Positions 49,474 to 58,106 of a DNA stretch of 64,000 nucleotides are shown piece after piece. The translations under genes were made by a program, and so were the position numbers. Source of the DNA: Nonomuraea harbinensis (lineage in GTDB: Bacteria; Actinomycetota; Actinomycetes; Streptosporangiales; Streptosporangiaceae); the NCBI RefSeq assembly GCF_019396385.1, contig NZ_JAHKRN010000018.1, positions 1-64,000 of the forward strand. Direction: 5' to 3'. The number at the start of each line of letters is the position of its first letter. Position 1 is the first letter of the stretch. The notes below the pieces were generated by a model, which was not told the DNA's origin, ran no database searches, and saw nothing but the letters and a program-made list of their open reading frames with translations.

Positions 49474-50898
49474 GTGTCGAAGACGACCAGCATCCGGGTC
49501 CCGGCCGGGGTCCCCGCCCGCCTCGAAGACGGGTTCGGCCGGATCCGGCGCGAGCTGAAGCTGCCGGACGCCTTCCCGGCCAGAGTGGCCGAGGAGGCCG
49601 CCTGGGTGGCCCGGGTGCCCAGACCGGGCGGCGAGGACCTGACCGGGCTGCCGTTCGTCACCGTCGACCCGCCCGGCTCGATGGACCTGGACCAGGCGTT
49701 CCACCTGGAGCGGCTGCGCGGCGGCTACCGGGTCTGGTACGCGATCGCCGACGTGGGCGCGTTCGTCCGCCCCGGCGGCGTGATCGACGCCGAGGCCCGG
49801 GCCAGGGGCGCGACCGTCTACCTGCCCGGCGGCAATGTGCCGCTGCACCCACCGGTGCTGTCGGAGGGCGCGGCCAGCCTGCTGCCGGGCGCGGAGCGGC
49901 CCGCCGTGGTCTGGCGGATCGACCTCGACGGCGACGGCCGCACGGTCGGCGTGGACGTGCTGCGGGCGCTGGTGCGCAGCCGCGAGCGGCTCGACTACGA
50001 GTACGTGCAGGCGGCGGTCGAGACCGGCACCGCCGACGGCACGATCGGCCTGCTGGCCGAGATCGGCGGGCTTCGGCTGGCGCTGGAGCGCGACCGCGGC
50101 GGGGTGACGCTCCCGACGCCGGAGCAGCAGCTGGTCCCGTCCGACGGCGGCTACCGGCTGGAGTATCGGCTGCCGCTGCCCGCCGAGGCGTGGAACGCCC
50201 AGCTGTCGCTGCTGGCGGGGACGGCTGCGGCGCAGCTGATGCTGGAGGCGGAGATCGGCGTCCTCCGGGTGCTGCCCGCGCCCCGCCCGGCCGACCTGGA
50301 CCGGGTGCGCCGGGTGGCGCTGGCCCTGGAGGTGCCGTGGCCCGAGGGCGCCGCCTACGGGGCGGTGGTGCACGGCCTGGACGCCAAGCTGCCCCGGCAC
50401 GCGGCGTTCCTGCACGAGGCGCGGGTGCTGCTGCGCGGCGCCGGGTACGCGGCCTTCGACGGGACGCCGCCGAAACTGGCCGAGCACGCCGCGGTCGCGG
50501 CCCCGTACGCGCATGTGACGGCGCCGCTGCGGCGGCTGGTGGACCGCTACGCGAGCGAGGTGTGCCTGGCGATCGCCGCGGGCGAGCCGGTGCCGTCGGA
50601 CGTGCGCCGGGCGCTGGCCGAGCTGCCGGAGCTGATGGCGGTCTCCGGCCGGCGGGCGGGCGCGGCCGAGCGGGCCTGCGTCGACCTGGTCGAGGCCTAC
50701 CTGCTGCGCGACCTGATCGGGCAGGAGTTCACCGCGATGGTGGTCGACGTGCACGAGCGCGGCGGCGGGCTGGTGCAGCTGGCCGACCCGGCCGTGATCG
50801 CGCGCTGCGACGGCGACCTGCCGCTGGGCGAGCACGTGACCGTACGGCTCATCAGGGCCGAGCCGGCCACCCGCGAGGTCCGCTTCGCCCTCCCCTGA
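49474..50898 (+). CDS. RNB-domain ribonuclease (RNase II family)
   Basis: Product of 474 aa. The RNB catalytic domain is identified by the acidic motif TVDPPGSMDLDQAFHLE (about residues 63-79) and by the conserved YAIADVGAFV and HAHVTAPLRRLVDRY-like segment (YAHVTAPLRRLVDRY). It lacks the N-terminal cold-shock domains and the C-terminal S1 domain has shrunk, as in the minimal actinobacterial RNB proteins. Processive 3'-5' degradation of RNA is expected. GTG at 49474 follows TAGGTT. It is convergent with helY, whose helicase could act on the same RNAs, though no complex is known. Confidence 0.93.
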   Translation: MSKTTSIRVPAGVPARLEDGFGRIRRELKLPDAFPARVAEEAAWVARVPRPGGEDLTGLPFVTVDPPGSMDLDQAFHLERLRGGYRVWYAIADVGAFVRPGGVIDAEARARGATVYLPGGNVPLHPPVLSEGAASLLPGAERPAVVWRIDLDGDGRTVGVDVLRALVRSRERLDYEYVQAAVETGTADGTIGLLAEIGGLRLALERDRGGVTLPTPEQQLVPSDGGYRLEYRLPLPAEAWNAQLSLLAGTAAAQLMLEAEIGVLRVLPAPRPADLDRVRRVALALEVPWPEGAAYGAVVHGLDAKLPRHAAFLHEARVLLRGAGYAAFDGTPPKLAEHAAVAAPYAHVTAPLRRLVDRYASEVCLAIAAGEPVPSDVRRALAELPELMAVSGRRAGAAERACVDLVEAYLLRDLIGQEFTAMVVDVHERGGGLVQLADPAVIARCDGDLPLGEHVTVRLIRAEPATREVRFALP

Positions 50899-50902
50899 GC
50901 AG

Positions 50903-50950
50903 GTCCCCGGGCACGGTCCTGAGCACGGTCCTGAGCACGGTCGCGGGGAC
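50903..50950. terminator. Inverted repeat with tandem 12-bp units between RNB and helY
   Basis: GTCCCCG (50903-50909) and CGGGGAC (50944-50950) could pair around a loop made of GCACGGTCCTGA repeated at 50911 and 50923 with a partial third copy. Placed between convergent genes it may stop transcription in both directions, but a 34-base loop makes it weak. Confidence 0.35.
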
Positions 50951-50970
50951 GCTCCGCTGCGCGCGGGCGG

Positions 50971-53706
50971 TCACACCAGCGACGAGTACGCCACCACGCC
51001 GCGCCGCATCCCGTCGACGGCCTTCGTCGCGGTCTGCCTGATCGCGCTGCCGGGCGGGGCCGCGCTGCTGATCTGGCCGAGCAGGTCCATCAGCTGCTTG
51101 ATCCAGCGGACGAAGTCGCCGGCCGCCAGCTCGCTGCCGTTGACGCCGTCCATCAGCACCGCGTCCAGGCTGTGGCCCTTCGTCCACCGGAACGCCGCCC
51201 AGGCGAAGGCCAGGTCGGGCTCACGGATGGTGGACAGGCCGTGGTCGGCCTCGATGCCCTCCAGCTCGCCCCACAACCGGATCATGGCCGTCAGCGCGTC
51301 CTGCGCCCGCCCGGCGGGGATCTTCGGCCTGCGGGCGTCGTCGGACTGGCGCGACTCGAACACCAGCGCCGACACGCACGCCGCCAGCTCGGCCGGGTCG
51401 AGCTCCTCCCACAGGCCGCTGCGCAGGCACTCGGCGGTCAGCAGGTCGAGCTCGGTGTAGAGGCGGCCCAGGCGGCGGCCCTCGTCGGTGACGTGCTCGC
51501 CGTGGAGGTAGCCCAGCTGCTCCAGCACCGAGCAGATGCGGTCGAAGGTGCGCGAGATGACGTGGGAGCGGCCCTCCACCCTGCGGCGCAGCCCCTGCGT
51601 CTCGCGCAGCAGCTTGTGGTAGCGCTCGGCCCAGCGGGCGTGGTCCTCGCGCTCGTCGCAGCCGTGGCAGGGATGCTGCCTGATCTGCCGGCGCAGGTCG
51701 TTGATCTCCTCGTCCTCCACCGCGTGGTCGCGCGCCCTGGGCGGCTTGCCCAGGTCGCGGTCGCCGATCTTGGCCAGCAGGGTGGAGACCAGGTCGGCGC
51801 GTTCCTTCGGCGAGCGGCCGTTGAAGTTCTTCGGGATGCGGATCTTCTCCAGCGGCTCGACCGGCACCGGGAAGTCGGCCGGGTCGAGCTTCTTGACCTG
51901 CTTGCCGATGGTCAGCACCAGCGGCGTCGGCCCCGTCGCCGCCGACCTGTTGCGCGGGTTGCGGCCGGGGTCGAGCACGATCGCCAGCCCGGCCCGCCGG
52001 CCGCCGGGCACCCGGATGACGTCGCCGGGCTCCAGCGCCTCCAGCGAGCGCACCGCCGCCGCGCGCCGGGCCGCGCCGCGCTGGCGGGACATCTCCGCCT
52101 CCCGGTCGGACAGCCGCCTGCGCAGCGTCGCGTACGCGCCGAAGTCGCCCAGGTGGCAGGTCATCGCCTCCTGGTAGCCCTCCAGCGCCTCCTCCTGCTT
52201 GCGCAGCTGCTTGGCCAGCCCGACGACCGCCCGGTCGGCCTGGAACTGCGCGAACGACTCCTCCAGCAGCGCCCTGGCCCGCTCCCGCCCGAACTGGCCG
52301 ACGAGGTTGACCGCCATGTTGTAGGAGGGCTGGAAGCTGGAACGCAGGGGGTAGGTGCGGGTGCCGGCCAGGCCGGCCACCGACAGCGGGTCCATGGCGG
52401 GCTGCCACAGCACCACCGCGTGGCCCTCGACGTCGATGCCGCGCCGGCCGGCCCGCCCGGTGAGCTGGGTGTATTCGCCGGGGGTGAGGTCGGCGTGGGT
52501 CTCGCCGTTCCACTTGTCGAGCTTCTCGATGACCACGCTGCGGGCCGGCATGTTGATGCCCAGGGCCAGCGTCTCGGTCGCGAACACCGCTTTGACCAGG
52601 CCGCGGGTGAACAGTTCCTCCACGACCTCCTTGAAGGCCGGCAGCATGCCCGCGTGGTGGGCCGCCAGCCCGCGCTCCAGGCAGTCGCGCCACTCCAGGT
52701 AGCCCAGCACGGCCAGGTCCTCGTCGGGCAGGTGGGCGGTGCGCTCGTCGACCAGCTGGCGGATCTCGTGGCGCTCCCGCTCGGTCGTCAGCCGGATCCC
52801 GGCGTACAGGCACTGCTGGACGGCCGCCTGGCAGCCCGCGCGGGAGAAGATGAACGTGATCGCGGGCAGAAGCCCCTCGGCGTCGAGCTTCTCGATCACC
52901 TGCGCCCGGTCGGGCGGCCTGGACCGCGACGGCCGGTTGTAGCCGCGCCCGCGGCGGCCGGCCATCAGCCGCTCGGCGTCGCGCGTGACCCGCATCAGCG
53001 TCGGGTTGATGCGCGGCACGTCGTCATCGGGCAGGAACAGGTCGTAGATGCGGTTGCCGACCATCATGTGCTGCCACAGCGGCACCGGGCGGTGCTCGTC
53101 GACGATGACCGTGGTGTCGCCGCGCACCTCGCCGAGCCACTCGCCGAACTCCTCGGCGTTGCTGACCGTGGCCGACAGCGCGACCAGCCGGACCGACTCC
53201 GGCAGGTGGATGATGACCTCTTCCCAGACCGCGCCGCGGAACCGGTCGGCGAGGTAGTGGACCTCGTCCATGACGGCGAAGCCGAGCCCGGCCAGCGTGG
53301 CCGAGCCGGCGTAGAGCATGTTGCGCAGCACCTCGGTCGTCATGACGACGATGGGCGCCTCGCCGTTGACGCTGTTGTCTCCGGTCAGCAGGCCGACCTT
53401 GGCGGTGCCGTACCGCTTGACCAGGTCGTTGTACTTCTGGTTGGACAGCGCTTTGATCGGGGTCGTGTAGAAGCACTTGCGGCCCTGCTCCAGGGCGAGG
53501 TGGACGGCGAACTCGCCGACGACCGTCTTGCCCGATCCGGTCGGGGCCGCCACCAGCACGCCGTCGCCCGCTTCCAGCGCCCGGCAGGCGTCGATCTGGA
53601 AGTCGTCGAGCTCGAACTCGTACAGGCCCCGGAACGACCGGAGAGCGGCCTCGTCACCGGAGTACTTCTGACGGAAGGCCGCGTAGCGTTCCGCTGGCGT
53701 TGTCAT
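50971..53706 (-). CDS. helY: Ski2/Mtr4-like DEVH-box RNA helicase HelY
   Basis: Product of 911 aa. Motif I APTGSGKTVVGEFAVH (about residues 54-69), motif II VMDEVHYLAD, motif III LSATVSN and motif VI QLTGRAGRRGID are intact, followed by a C-terminal region with an arch-like insertion and helical bundle as in Mtr4/SkiY. A Cys pair in PCHGCDERED may bind zinc. It is widely found downstream of tatC in actinobacteria. RNA unwinding coupled to 3' decay is expected. The ATG at 53706 follows TAGGCT by seven bases. It ends convergently with the RNB gene. Confidence 0.96.
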   Translation of the reverse strand: MTTPAERYAAFRQKYSGDEAALRSFRGLYEFELDDFQIDACRALEAGDGVLVAAPTGSGKTVVGEFAVHLALEQGRKCFYTTPIKALSNQKYNDLVKRYGTAKVGLLTGDNSVNGEAPIVVMTTEVLRNMLYAGSATLAGLGFAVMDEVHYLADRFRGAVWEEVIIHLPESVRLVALSATVSNAEEFGEWLGEVRGDTTVIVDEHRPVPLWQHMMVGNRIYDLFLPDDDVPRINPTLMRVTRDAERLMAGRRGRGYNRPSRSRPPDRAQVIEKLDAEGLLPAITFIFSRAGCQAAVQQCLYAGIRLTTERERHEIRQLVDERTAHLPDEDLAVLGYLEWRDCLERGLAAHHAGMLPAFKEVVEELFTRGLVKAVFATETLALGINMPARSVVIEKLDKWNGETHADLTPGEYTQLTGRAGRRGIDVEGHAVVLWQPAMDPLSVAGLAGTRTYPLRSSFQPSYNMAVNLVGQFGRERARALLEESFAQFQADRAVVGLAKQLRKQEEALEGYQEAMTCHLGDFGAYATLRRRLSDREAEMSRQRGAARRAAAVRSLEALEPGDVIRVPGGRRAGLAIVLDPGRNPRNRSAATGPTPLVLTIGKQVKKLDPADFPVPVEPLEKIRIPKNFNGRSPKERADLVSTLLAKIGDRDLGKPPRARDHAVEDEEINDLRRQIRQHPCHGCDEREDHARWAERYHKLLRETQGLRRRVEGRSHVISRTFDRICSVLEQLGYLHGEHVTDEGRRLGRLYTELDLLTAECLRSGLWEELDPAELAACVSALVFESRQSDDARRPKIPAGRAQDALTAMIRLWGELEGIEADHGLSTIREPDLAFAWAAFRWTKGHSLDAVLMDGVNGSELAAGDFVRWIKQLMDLLGQISSAAPPGSAIRQTATKAVDGMRRGVVAYSSLV

Positions 53707-53713
53707 ACCCGCA

Positions 53714-53719
53714 AGCCTA
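53714..53719 (-). promoter_or_regulatory. Candidate -10 hexamer of helY
   Basis: TAGGCT ends seven bases before the ATG at 53706; no Shine-Dalgarno. Suggests helY can be made from its own leaderless mRNA. Confidence 0.45.
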
Positions 53720-53781
53720 TCGAAACCGCCATTCCGGTCGGTCCCAAGGTGATCGTCTCCGGGCCGGCCGCCTTTACAAAG

Positions 53782-54669
53782 TCAGGTCAGTACGGTCAGC
53801 GCTCCCGGCCGGATCTCGCAGGTCACCGGGCCCGGCCCGATCCGCTCGCCGTCGGCGTAGGCCACCACGCCGGGGGCCTCCAGCCGCACGCTCCTGGCGC
53901 GCCGCACGGTGACGGCCCGGTGGGTCACGTGGGTGCCCCGGTAGACGCTGGGGAACACGCGCAGGAACTCGGCCTTGCCCAGCGCCTCCACCATCATCAC
54001 GTCCAGCAGCCCGTCGTCGGGCAGCGCGTCGGGGCACACCCGCATCCCGGCGCCGTAGGAGGAGGTGTTGCCCACGGCCACGAGCATGGCCTCCCGCTCG
54101 TACGGCTCGCCGTCGTCGAGCGTGACCCGGAACGGGATGGGCTCGAAGGAGCGCAGCTCCTGCGCGGTGGCCAGCAGGTAGCGGGCCATGCCGGGCGGCC
54201 AGGTGAGCCGGTTGGCGCGCTCGTTCACCCGCGAGTCGAACCCGCAGCACACCACCCCGGCGAACAGCTCCTCGCCGTCACCGGTGCCGATGCGGGCGGC
54301 GTCGACCGCCCGGGGCCGCATCCGCAGGACGGTCCCGGCCGCGGCGATCGGGTCCTTGTGCGCGAGGCCGAGCGCGGCCGCGATGTCGTTTCCGGTGCCG
54401 GCGGGGATGATGCCGAGGGGCACGTCGGTGCCGGCCACGGCCTGCACGGCCAGGTGCACCAGGCCGTCGCCGCCGAAGGCGACGAGCGCGTCGGGCCGCT
54501 CGGCGACCGCGAGGCAGGCCCGGTCGAGCGCGTCGGCGGCGTCGTCGCCGACGATCACGGACAGCTCGGCGCCGCCCGCGCGCAGTCTGCGGGCGACGGG
54601 TTCGAGCAGGCGCAGCGTCCGGCCGCCGCGGGCGGCAGGGTTGACGAGCAGGGCGAGATGGGGGGCCAC
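53782..54669 (-). CDS. Diacylglycerol-kinase-like lipid kinase
   Basis: Product of 295 aa of the DAGK_cat family (DgkB/YegS type). The nucleotide-binding loop VAFGGDGLVHLAV (about residues 63-75) and the following IIPAGTGNDIAAALG (about 86-100) are characteristic. C-terminal strands include the conserved DGLLDVMMVEA and ADGERI segments. It phosphorylates diacylglycerol or a related lipid and is cytoplasmic, membrane-associated. GTG at 54669 follows TAAGTT by seven bases. Between tatC and helY, 17 bases after tatC; it appears to belong to the same transcription unit. Substrate lipid not determined. Confidence 0.92.
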   Translation of the reverse strand: MAPHLALLVNPAARGGRTLRLLEPVARRLRAGGAELSVIVGDDAADALDRACLAVAERPDALVAFGGDGLVHLAVQAVAGTDVPLGIIPAGTGNDIAAALGLAHKDPIAAAGTVLRMRPRAVDAARIGTGDGEELFAGVVCCGFDSRVNERANRLTWPPGMARYLLATAQELRSFEPIPFRVTLDDGEPYEREAMLVAVGNTSSYGAGMRVCPDALPDDGLLDVMMVEALGKAEFLRVFPSVYRGTHVTHRAVTVRRARSVRLEAPGVVAYADGERIGPGPVTCEIRPGALTVLT

Positions 54670-54676
54670 GCCCCGG

Positions 54677-54682
54677 AACTTA
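54677..54682 (-). promoter_or_regulatory. Candidate -10 hexamer of the lipid kinase gene
   Basis: TAAGTT ends seven bases before the GTG at 54669. It lies in the short gap after tatC. Confidence 0.4.
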
Positions 54683-54686
54683 CCCC

Positions 54687-55562
54687 CTACCGCGCGGAAC
54701 CGGAATCCTCTTCCAGCTTGCCGTCGGGATCGGAGCCGAGGTCGAGCGGCGAGATCTCGTCGTCGGACAGGTGGTCGAACTCGCCGGCGGGACGCCGCTT
54801 CTCCCGCAGGTACATGAACAGCTCGGCGCCCAGGAACAGCACGATCATCGGCGTGGCCAGCGCCATCATGGTGATCGGGTCACCGCCAGGGGTGACGATC
54901 GCGCCGAAGACGAACATCAGGAAGACGACCAGCCGCCGGTGCTTGGCCACCGTCGCGTGCTGCAGCACCCCGATGACGTTGAGGAACACCAGCAGCAGCG
55001 GCAGCTCGAACGACACCCCGAAGATCAACAGCATGATCAGGACGTAGTCGAGGTACTGGTCGATCGCGATGGTGGCGACCGTGCCGTCGAGGCTGAAGCC
55101 GAGCAGGAACCCCAGGGCGACGTCCATGATGAGGTAGGACAGCGCCGCGCCCGCCACGAACAGCGGGATGGCCAGCGCCATGAACCCCATCGTGAAGCGC
55201 TTCTCGGTGCGGTAGAGCGCGGGGGTGACGAACGCCCAGATCTGGTAGAGCCAGACCGGCGACGCCAGCACGAGGCCCACCATCAGCGAGATCTTCAGCG
55301 TGATGAAGAACGACGAGAAGATGCCGTTGTAGGTGAGGCTGCACTCGCCGGTGAGCTGGTGTGACTGGGTCGTGGAGCAGTAGGGGTCCTTGAGCACCTC
55401 CCACACCGGCCCCGACACGATCCAGCCGGCGATCACGCCCACCGTCACGGCGGCGATCGCGATCAGCAGCCGGTTACGCAGCTCGCGGAGGTGGTCCATG
55501 AGCGGCATCCGGCCTTCGGCGTCACGCGGCGCCTTGGGCTCCGACCGTTTCAGCAGCGCCAT
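54687..55562 (-). CDS. tatC: Sec-independent translocase subunit TatC
   Basis: Product of 291 aa with six membrane helices. The N-terminal cytoplasmic MPLMDHLRELRNRLLIA carries the twin-arginine recognition Glu; the conserved SPVWLYQIWAFVTPALYRTE loop (about residues 100-119) and the fifth-helix segment are complete. An extracytoplasmic loop has two Cys (DPYCSTTQ and GECSLTY). A 40-residue acidic C-terminal tail is longer than in E. coli. TatC binds signal peptides and with TatA exports folded proteins. It starts 30 bases after the tatA stop on the same strand. Confidence 0.97.
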   Translation of the reverse strand: MALLKRSEPKAPRDAEGRMPLMDHLRELRNRLLIAIAAVTVGVIAGWIVSGPVWEVLKDPYCSTTQSHQLTGECSLTYNGIFSSFFITLKISLMVGLVLASPVWLYQIWAFVTPALYRTEKRFTMGFMALAIPLFVAGAALSYLIMDVALGFLLGFSLDGTVATIAIDQYLDYVLIMLLIFGVSFELPLLLVFLNVIGVLQHATVAKHRRLVVFLMFVFGAIVTPGGDPITMMALATPMIVLFLGAELFMYLREKRRPAGEFDHLSDDEISPLDLGSDPDGKLEEDSGSAR

Positions 55563-55592
55563 CGATGAGTCCTCGGGACGAGGTGGACGAGG

Positions 55593-55913
55593 TCAGGAAC
55601 GCTTCTCGGTCTGGGCCGCGGCACGCAGCCGCGCGGCCTGCTCCTCCAGCTGGCGCGCCTGCTCCTCGGCCGACAGCTCCACCACGGGCGTGGCCTGGAG
55701 CTGCGGCGGGGGCGCCGGCTGGGACTGGGGCTGTGGCTGGGGCTGGGCCTGCACCACGGTGGGCTTCTCGTCATCGGTCAGCCCGCTGGTCTCCGCCTTG
55801 AAGATGCGCAGGGACCGGCCGACGCCACGGGCGAGATCCGGCAGCTTCTTGGCTCCGAAGAGCAGGACCAAGGCCACCAGGATCAGAATGATCTCCGGAG
55901 CTCCCAGGCTCAT
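55593..55913 (-). CDS. tatA: Sec-independent translocase subunit TatA
   Basis: Product of 106 aa. A single N-terminal helix (PEIILILVALVLLFGAKKLP, about residues 6-25) precedes the amphipathic helix LARGVGRSLRIFKAE; the FGxxKLP hinge is typical for TatA. A Pro/Gln-rich linker and a charged coiled-coil tail follow. TatA oligomerises to form the export pore. The ATG at 55913 has AAGGGGG just upstream and is chosen over an upstream in-frame ATG at 56030 that would overlap the small membrane gene. No tatB is in the window. Confidence 0.96.
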   Translation of the reverse strand: MSLGAPEIILILVALVLLFGAKKLPDLARGVGRSLRIFKAETSGLTDDEKPTVVQAQPQPQPQSQPAPPPQLQATPVVELSAEEQARQLEEQAARLRAAAQTEKRS

Positions 55914-55980
55914 GTGACCCCCTTCATGATGAGAGCGAGGTGCGGTTTCCCCCCGATCGTACGCTGCCGGAGCCTCTGCC

Positions 55981-56136
55981 TCATCCCCTGGCGTCCTCTT
56001 TGCGATCGAATTGATGGTGAACATGGACAATTGCCCTGTTCAGCTTGGACGCGGCGGCGCCGACCCGGACGGCCGCGACCGCCAGGACGGCCAGCCCGGC
56101 CACACCGAGCCCGATCGACACCAGGATCCACGTCAT
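55981..56136 (-). CDS. 51-residue membrane protein between pafC and tatA
   Basis: Product of 51 aa. One hydrophobic helix covers residues 4-23 (rich in Val, Leu, Gly and Ala), followed by a basic, His-containing cytoplasmic tail (KLNRAIVHVHHQFDRK). It starts with ATG at 56136, overlapping the pafC stop by four bases (ATGA), so it is translationally coupled to pafC, and ends 67 bases before tatA. The overlap and the coherent transmembrane-plus-tail structure support a real gene. Function unknown; a Tat- or membrane-stress-related role is guesswork. Confidence 0.65.
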   Translation of the reverse strand: MTWILVSIGLGVAGLAVLAVAAVRVGAAASKLNRAIVHVHHQFDRKEDARG

Positions 56137-57098
56137 GGCCGGTGAGCGTACAGCCCCAGCGCCCGCTCGGCCTCCTCCCGCACCCGCTCGGCCGTCCCGG
56201 GCGGCGAGACGACCCGGCCGGTGTCACCGAGCCGCAGCGCCAGCTTGAGAATCCAGTCGTCGTCGCGGGCCCGCAGCGCGATCCGCAGCCGCCCCTCGCC
56301 CAGCTCGGCGACCTGCTCGCACGGGTAGTACTCGGCGACCCACCGCCCGGCGGCGGTCACCTCCAGCTCCACCAGCTCGTCGGTGGGCGACGGCCGGAAC
56401 ACCCCCTGGGCGACGTCGATCGGCTCGGCCTCGGCCGGCGGGTCGGCGGGCTCGTCGAGCACCTCGACGCCGAGCATCCGGTCGAGCCTGAACAGCCGCA
56501 TCGCCTCGGCGCGGTAGCACCAGCACTCCAGGTAGGTGCGGCCGTCGGCGACGACGAGCCGCATCGGGTCGACCTCGCGCGGGGTGACCTCGTCGCGGCC
56601 CGGCACGTAGTAGCGCAGCGACAGCCGCCGTTTCCTGGTCAGCCCCTCGCGCACCCGGGGCAGCGCGTCGGGGGCGGCGTCGACGTCGACGGCGACCTGG
56701 CTGCTGACGGCGGCGGCGCCCTCGCCGGCGGCCCGCTCCAGCTTGGCGACGACCCGGGGCAGCGCGTCTCCCGGCAGCTCGGCCAGCTCAGGGGTGGCGG
56801 CGAGCATGCGCAGCGCCACCAGCAGCGCGCTGGCCTCGTCGATGCCGAGCCGCAGCGGCCTGGCGATGGTGTCGGCGTTGTCGATGAGGATCTCGCCGCC
56901 GTCCCAGGACACGTCGATGAGGTCGCCGGGGGTGTGGCCGGGCAGCCCGCACATCCACACCAGCTGCAGGTCGTCGATGAGCTGCTTCTCGGTCAGCCCG
57001 AACACCTCGGCCACCTCGCCGACCTGCGCGCCCGGATGGGACATCAGGTAGGGCACGAGAGCGAGCAGCCTCGGCAGCCGGTCGGCGGATCCGCTCAC
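56133..57098 (-). CDS. pafC: WYL-domain regulator PafC
   Basis: Product of 321 aa with an N-terminal winged helix-turn-helix (VGEVAEVFGLTEKQLIDDLQ, about residues 28-47), a central WYL domain (about 155-225 with VVADGRTYLECWCY) and a C-terminal WCX domain. PafC forms a heterodimer with PafB that activates the RecA/LexA-independent DNA-damage response by binding single-stranded DNA. GTG at 57098 overlaps the pafB stop. It is followed by a coupled 51-residue membrane protein gene, tatA and tatC. Confidence 0.96.
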   Translation of the reverse strand: MSGSADRLPRLLALVPYLMSHPGAQVGEVAEVFGLTEKQLIDDLQLVWMCGLPGHTPGDLIDVSWDGGEILIDNADTIARPLRLGIDEASALLVALRMLAATPELAELPGDALPRVVAKLERAAGEGAAAVSSQVAVDVDAAPDALPRVREGLTRKRRLSLRYYVPGRDEVTPREVDPMRLVVADGRTYLECWCYRAEAMRLFRLDRMLGVEVLDEPADPPAEAEPIDVAQGVFRPSPTDELVELEVTAAGRWVAEYYPCEQVAELGEGRLRIALRARDDDWILKLALRLGDTGRVVSPPGTAERVREEAERALGLYAHRP

Positions 57099-58069
57099 GC
57101 GAGCGCCCCCTTCAGTCGGCGGATGACGGCCTCGCGGGCGTCGGGCGGCCCGGCCACCTCGACGTCGGAGCCGAGGCTGGCCATCCATCCGGCCAGCCGT
57201 TCGGGGTCGGTGAAGGGCAGCTCGGCCTCGTCCCAGCCGTCGCCGCCCGGGGTGACGGTCCTGGCCAGCTGGCGCAGCCCCTCGCAGGCGCCCCGGCGGA
57301 CGCGCACCACCGCGATCCGCTCCTGGGCGGGCTCGTCGGGGAAGGCCACCATGGCCCGCAGGTCGACGCCCTGCGGCACCTGGACGGCGCCGGCCTTGCC
57401 GGTGGTGGTCACCGGGCCGGCGATGCGGCTGAGCCGGAACGCGCGCGGCGCCTCGCGGCCCCGGTCGTAGCCGGCGAGGTACCACCGGCCGCGGCGGCTC
57501 ACCACGCCCCACGGCTCGACGGTGCGGGTGTGCACGTTCTCGCTGCCGGCGCCGCGGTAGTCGAACCTGACCACCTTGCGGTCGCGCACCGCCTGCCACA
57601 GCGCGGGGAAGGCCGGGTCGCGGGTGTCGACGCGCAGCTCCAGCACCCCTCCCCCGATGCCGCCGCCGGGCCCGCCGCCGAGCGCGTCGTCGGTGTGGAC
57701 GCCGCCCGCGCGCAGCTTCAGCAGCGCCCCCGAGGCCGCCTCGGCCAGGCTGGCCCGCTGCCACACCTGGGCGGCCAGGCCCAGCACTGCGGCCTCGTCG
57801 GGTTCGAGCGTGATCTCGGGCAGCTCGTACGACTGCCGCTCGATGCGGTAGCCGGGCTCGTCCTCCCAGGGATCGCGCACCACGTCGATGGGGATGCCGA
57901 TCTCGCGCAGCTCGTTCTTGTCCCGCTCGAACATCCGCTGGAACGCCTCGTCGCTGTCGCGGTCGTAGCCGGGCACGGCGTGCCTGATCTGCTCGGCCGA
58001 CAGCGGGCGCCGGGTGGCGAGCAGACAGATCACCAGATTCAGCAACCGCTCTGTCTTACGGCGCGACAT
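57095..58069 (-). CDS. pafB: WYL-domain regulator PafB
   Basis: Product of 324 aa with helix-turn-helix (residues 1-60, RKTERLLNLVICLLATRRPL), WYL domain (about 165-230, with WGVVSRRGRWYLAGYD) and WCX domain. It pairs with PafC as the DNA-damage transcription activator. A Gly-rich insert of about 15 residues (GGGPGGGIGGG, near residue 130) precedes the WYL domain. The ATG at 58069 has GGAGGAG upstream. The name comes from its link to pafA, which lies 5 kb upstream on the same strand behind FKBP and other genes. Confidence 0.96.
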   Translation of the reverse strand: MSRRKTERLLNLVICLLATRRPLSAEQIRHAVPGYDRDSDEAFQRMFERDKNELREIGIPIDVVRDPWEDEPGYRIERQSYELPEITLEPDEAAVLGLAAQVWQRASLAEAASGALLKLRAGGVHTDDALGGGPGGGIGGGVLELRVDTRDPAFPALWQAVRDRKVVRFDYRGAGSENVHTRTVEPWGVVSRRGRWYLAGYDRGREAPRAFRLSRIAGPVTTTGKAGAVQVPQGVDLRAMVAFPDEPAQERIAVVRVRRGACEGLRQLARTVTPGGDGWDEAELPFTDPERLAGWMASLGSDVEVAGPPDAREAVIRRLKGALA

Positions 58070-58094
58070 CTGCTCACTCCTCCTTCAACGACGC

Positions 58095-58100
58095 TACCCT
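58095..58100 (+). promoter_or_regulatory. Candidate -10 hexamer of the DUF3866 gene
   Basis: TACCCT ends six bases before the GTG at 58107, in the 37-base gap from divergent pafB. No Shine-Dalgarno. Confidence 0.5.
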
Positions 58101-58106
58101 GCCCCC

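Noticed and set aside
50911..50942. GCACGGTCCTGA tandem repeat as a binding array
   Set aside because: Only two full copies and one partial copy, between convergent genes, more likely slippage within a terminator region.
51172..55047. A 1291-codon open frame opposite helY, the lipid kinase and tatC
   Set aside because: Antisense shadow of recognised genes; low-complexity His/Gln/Val-rich sequence with no motif.
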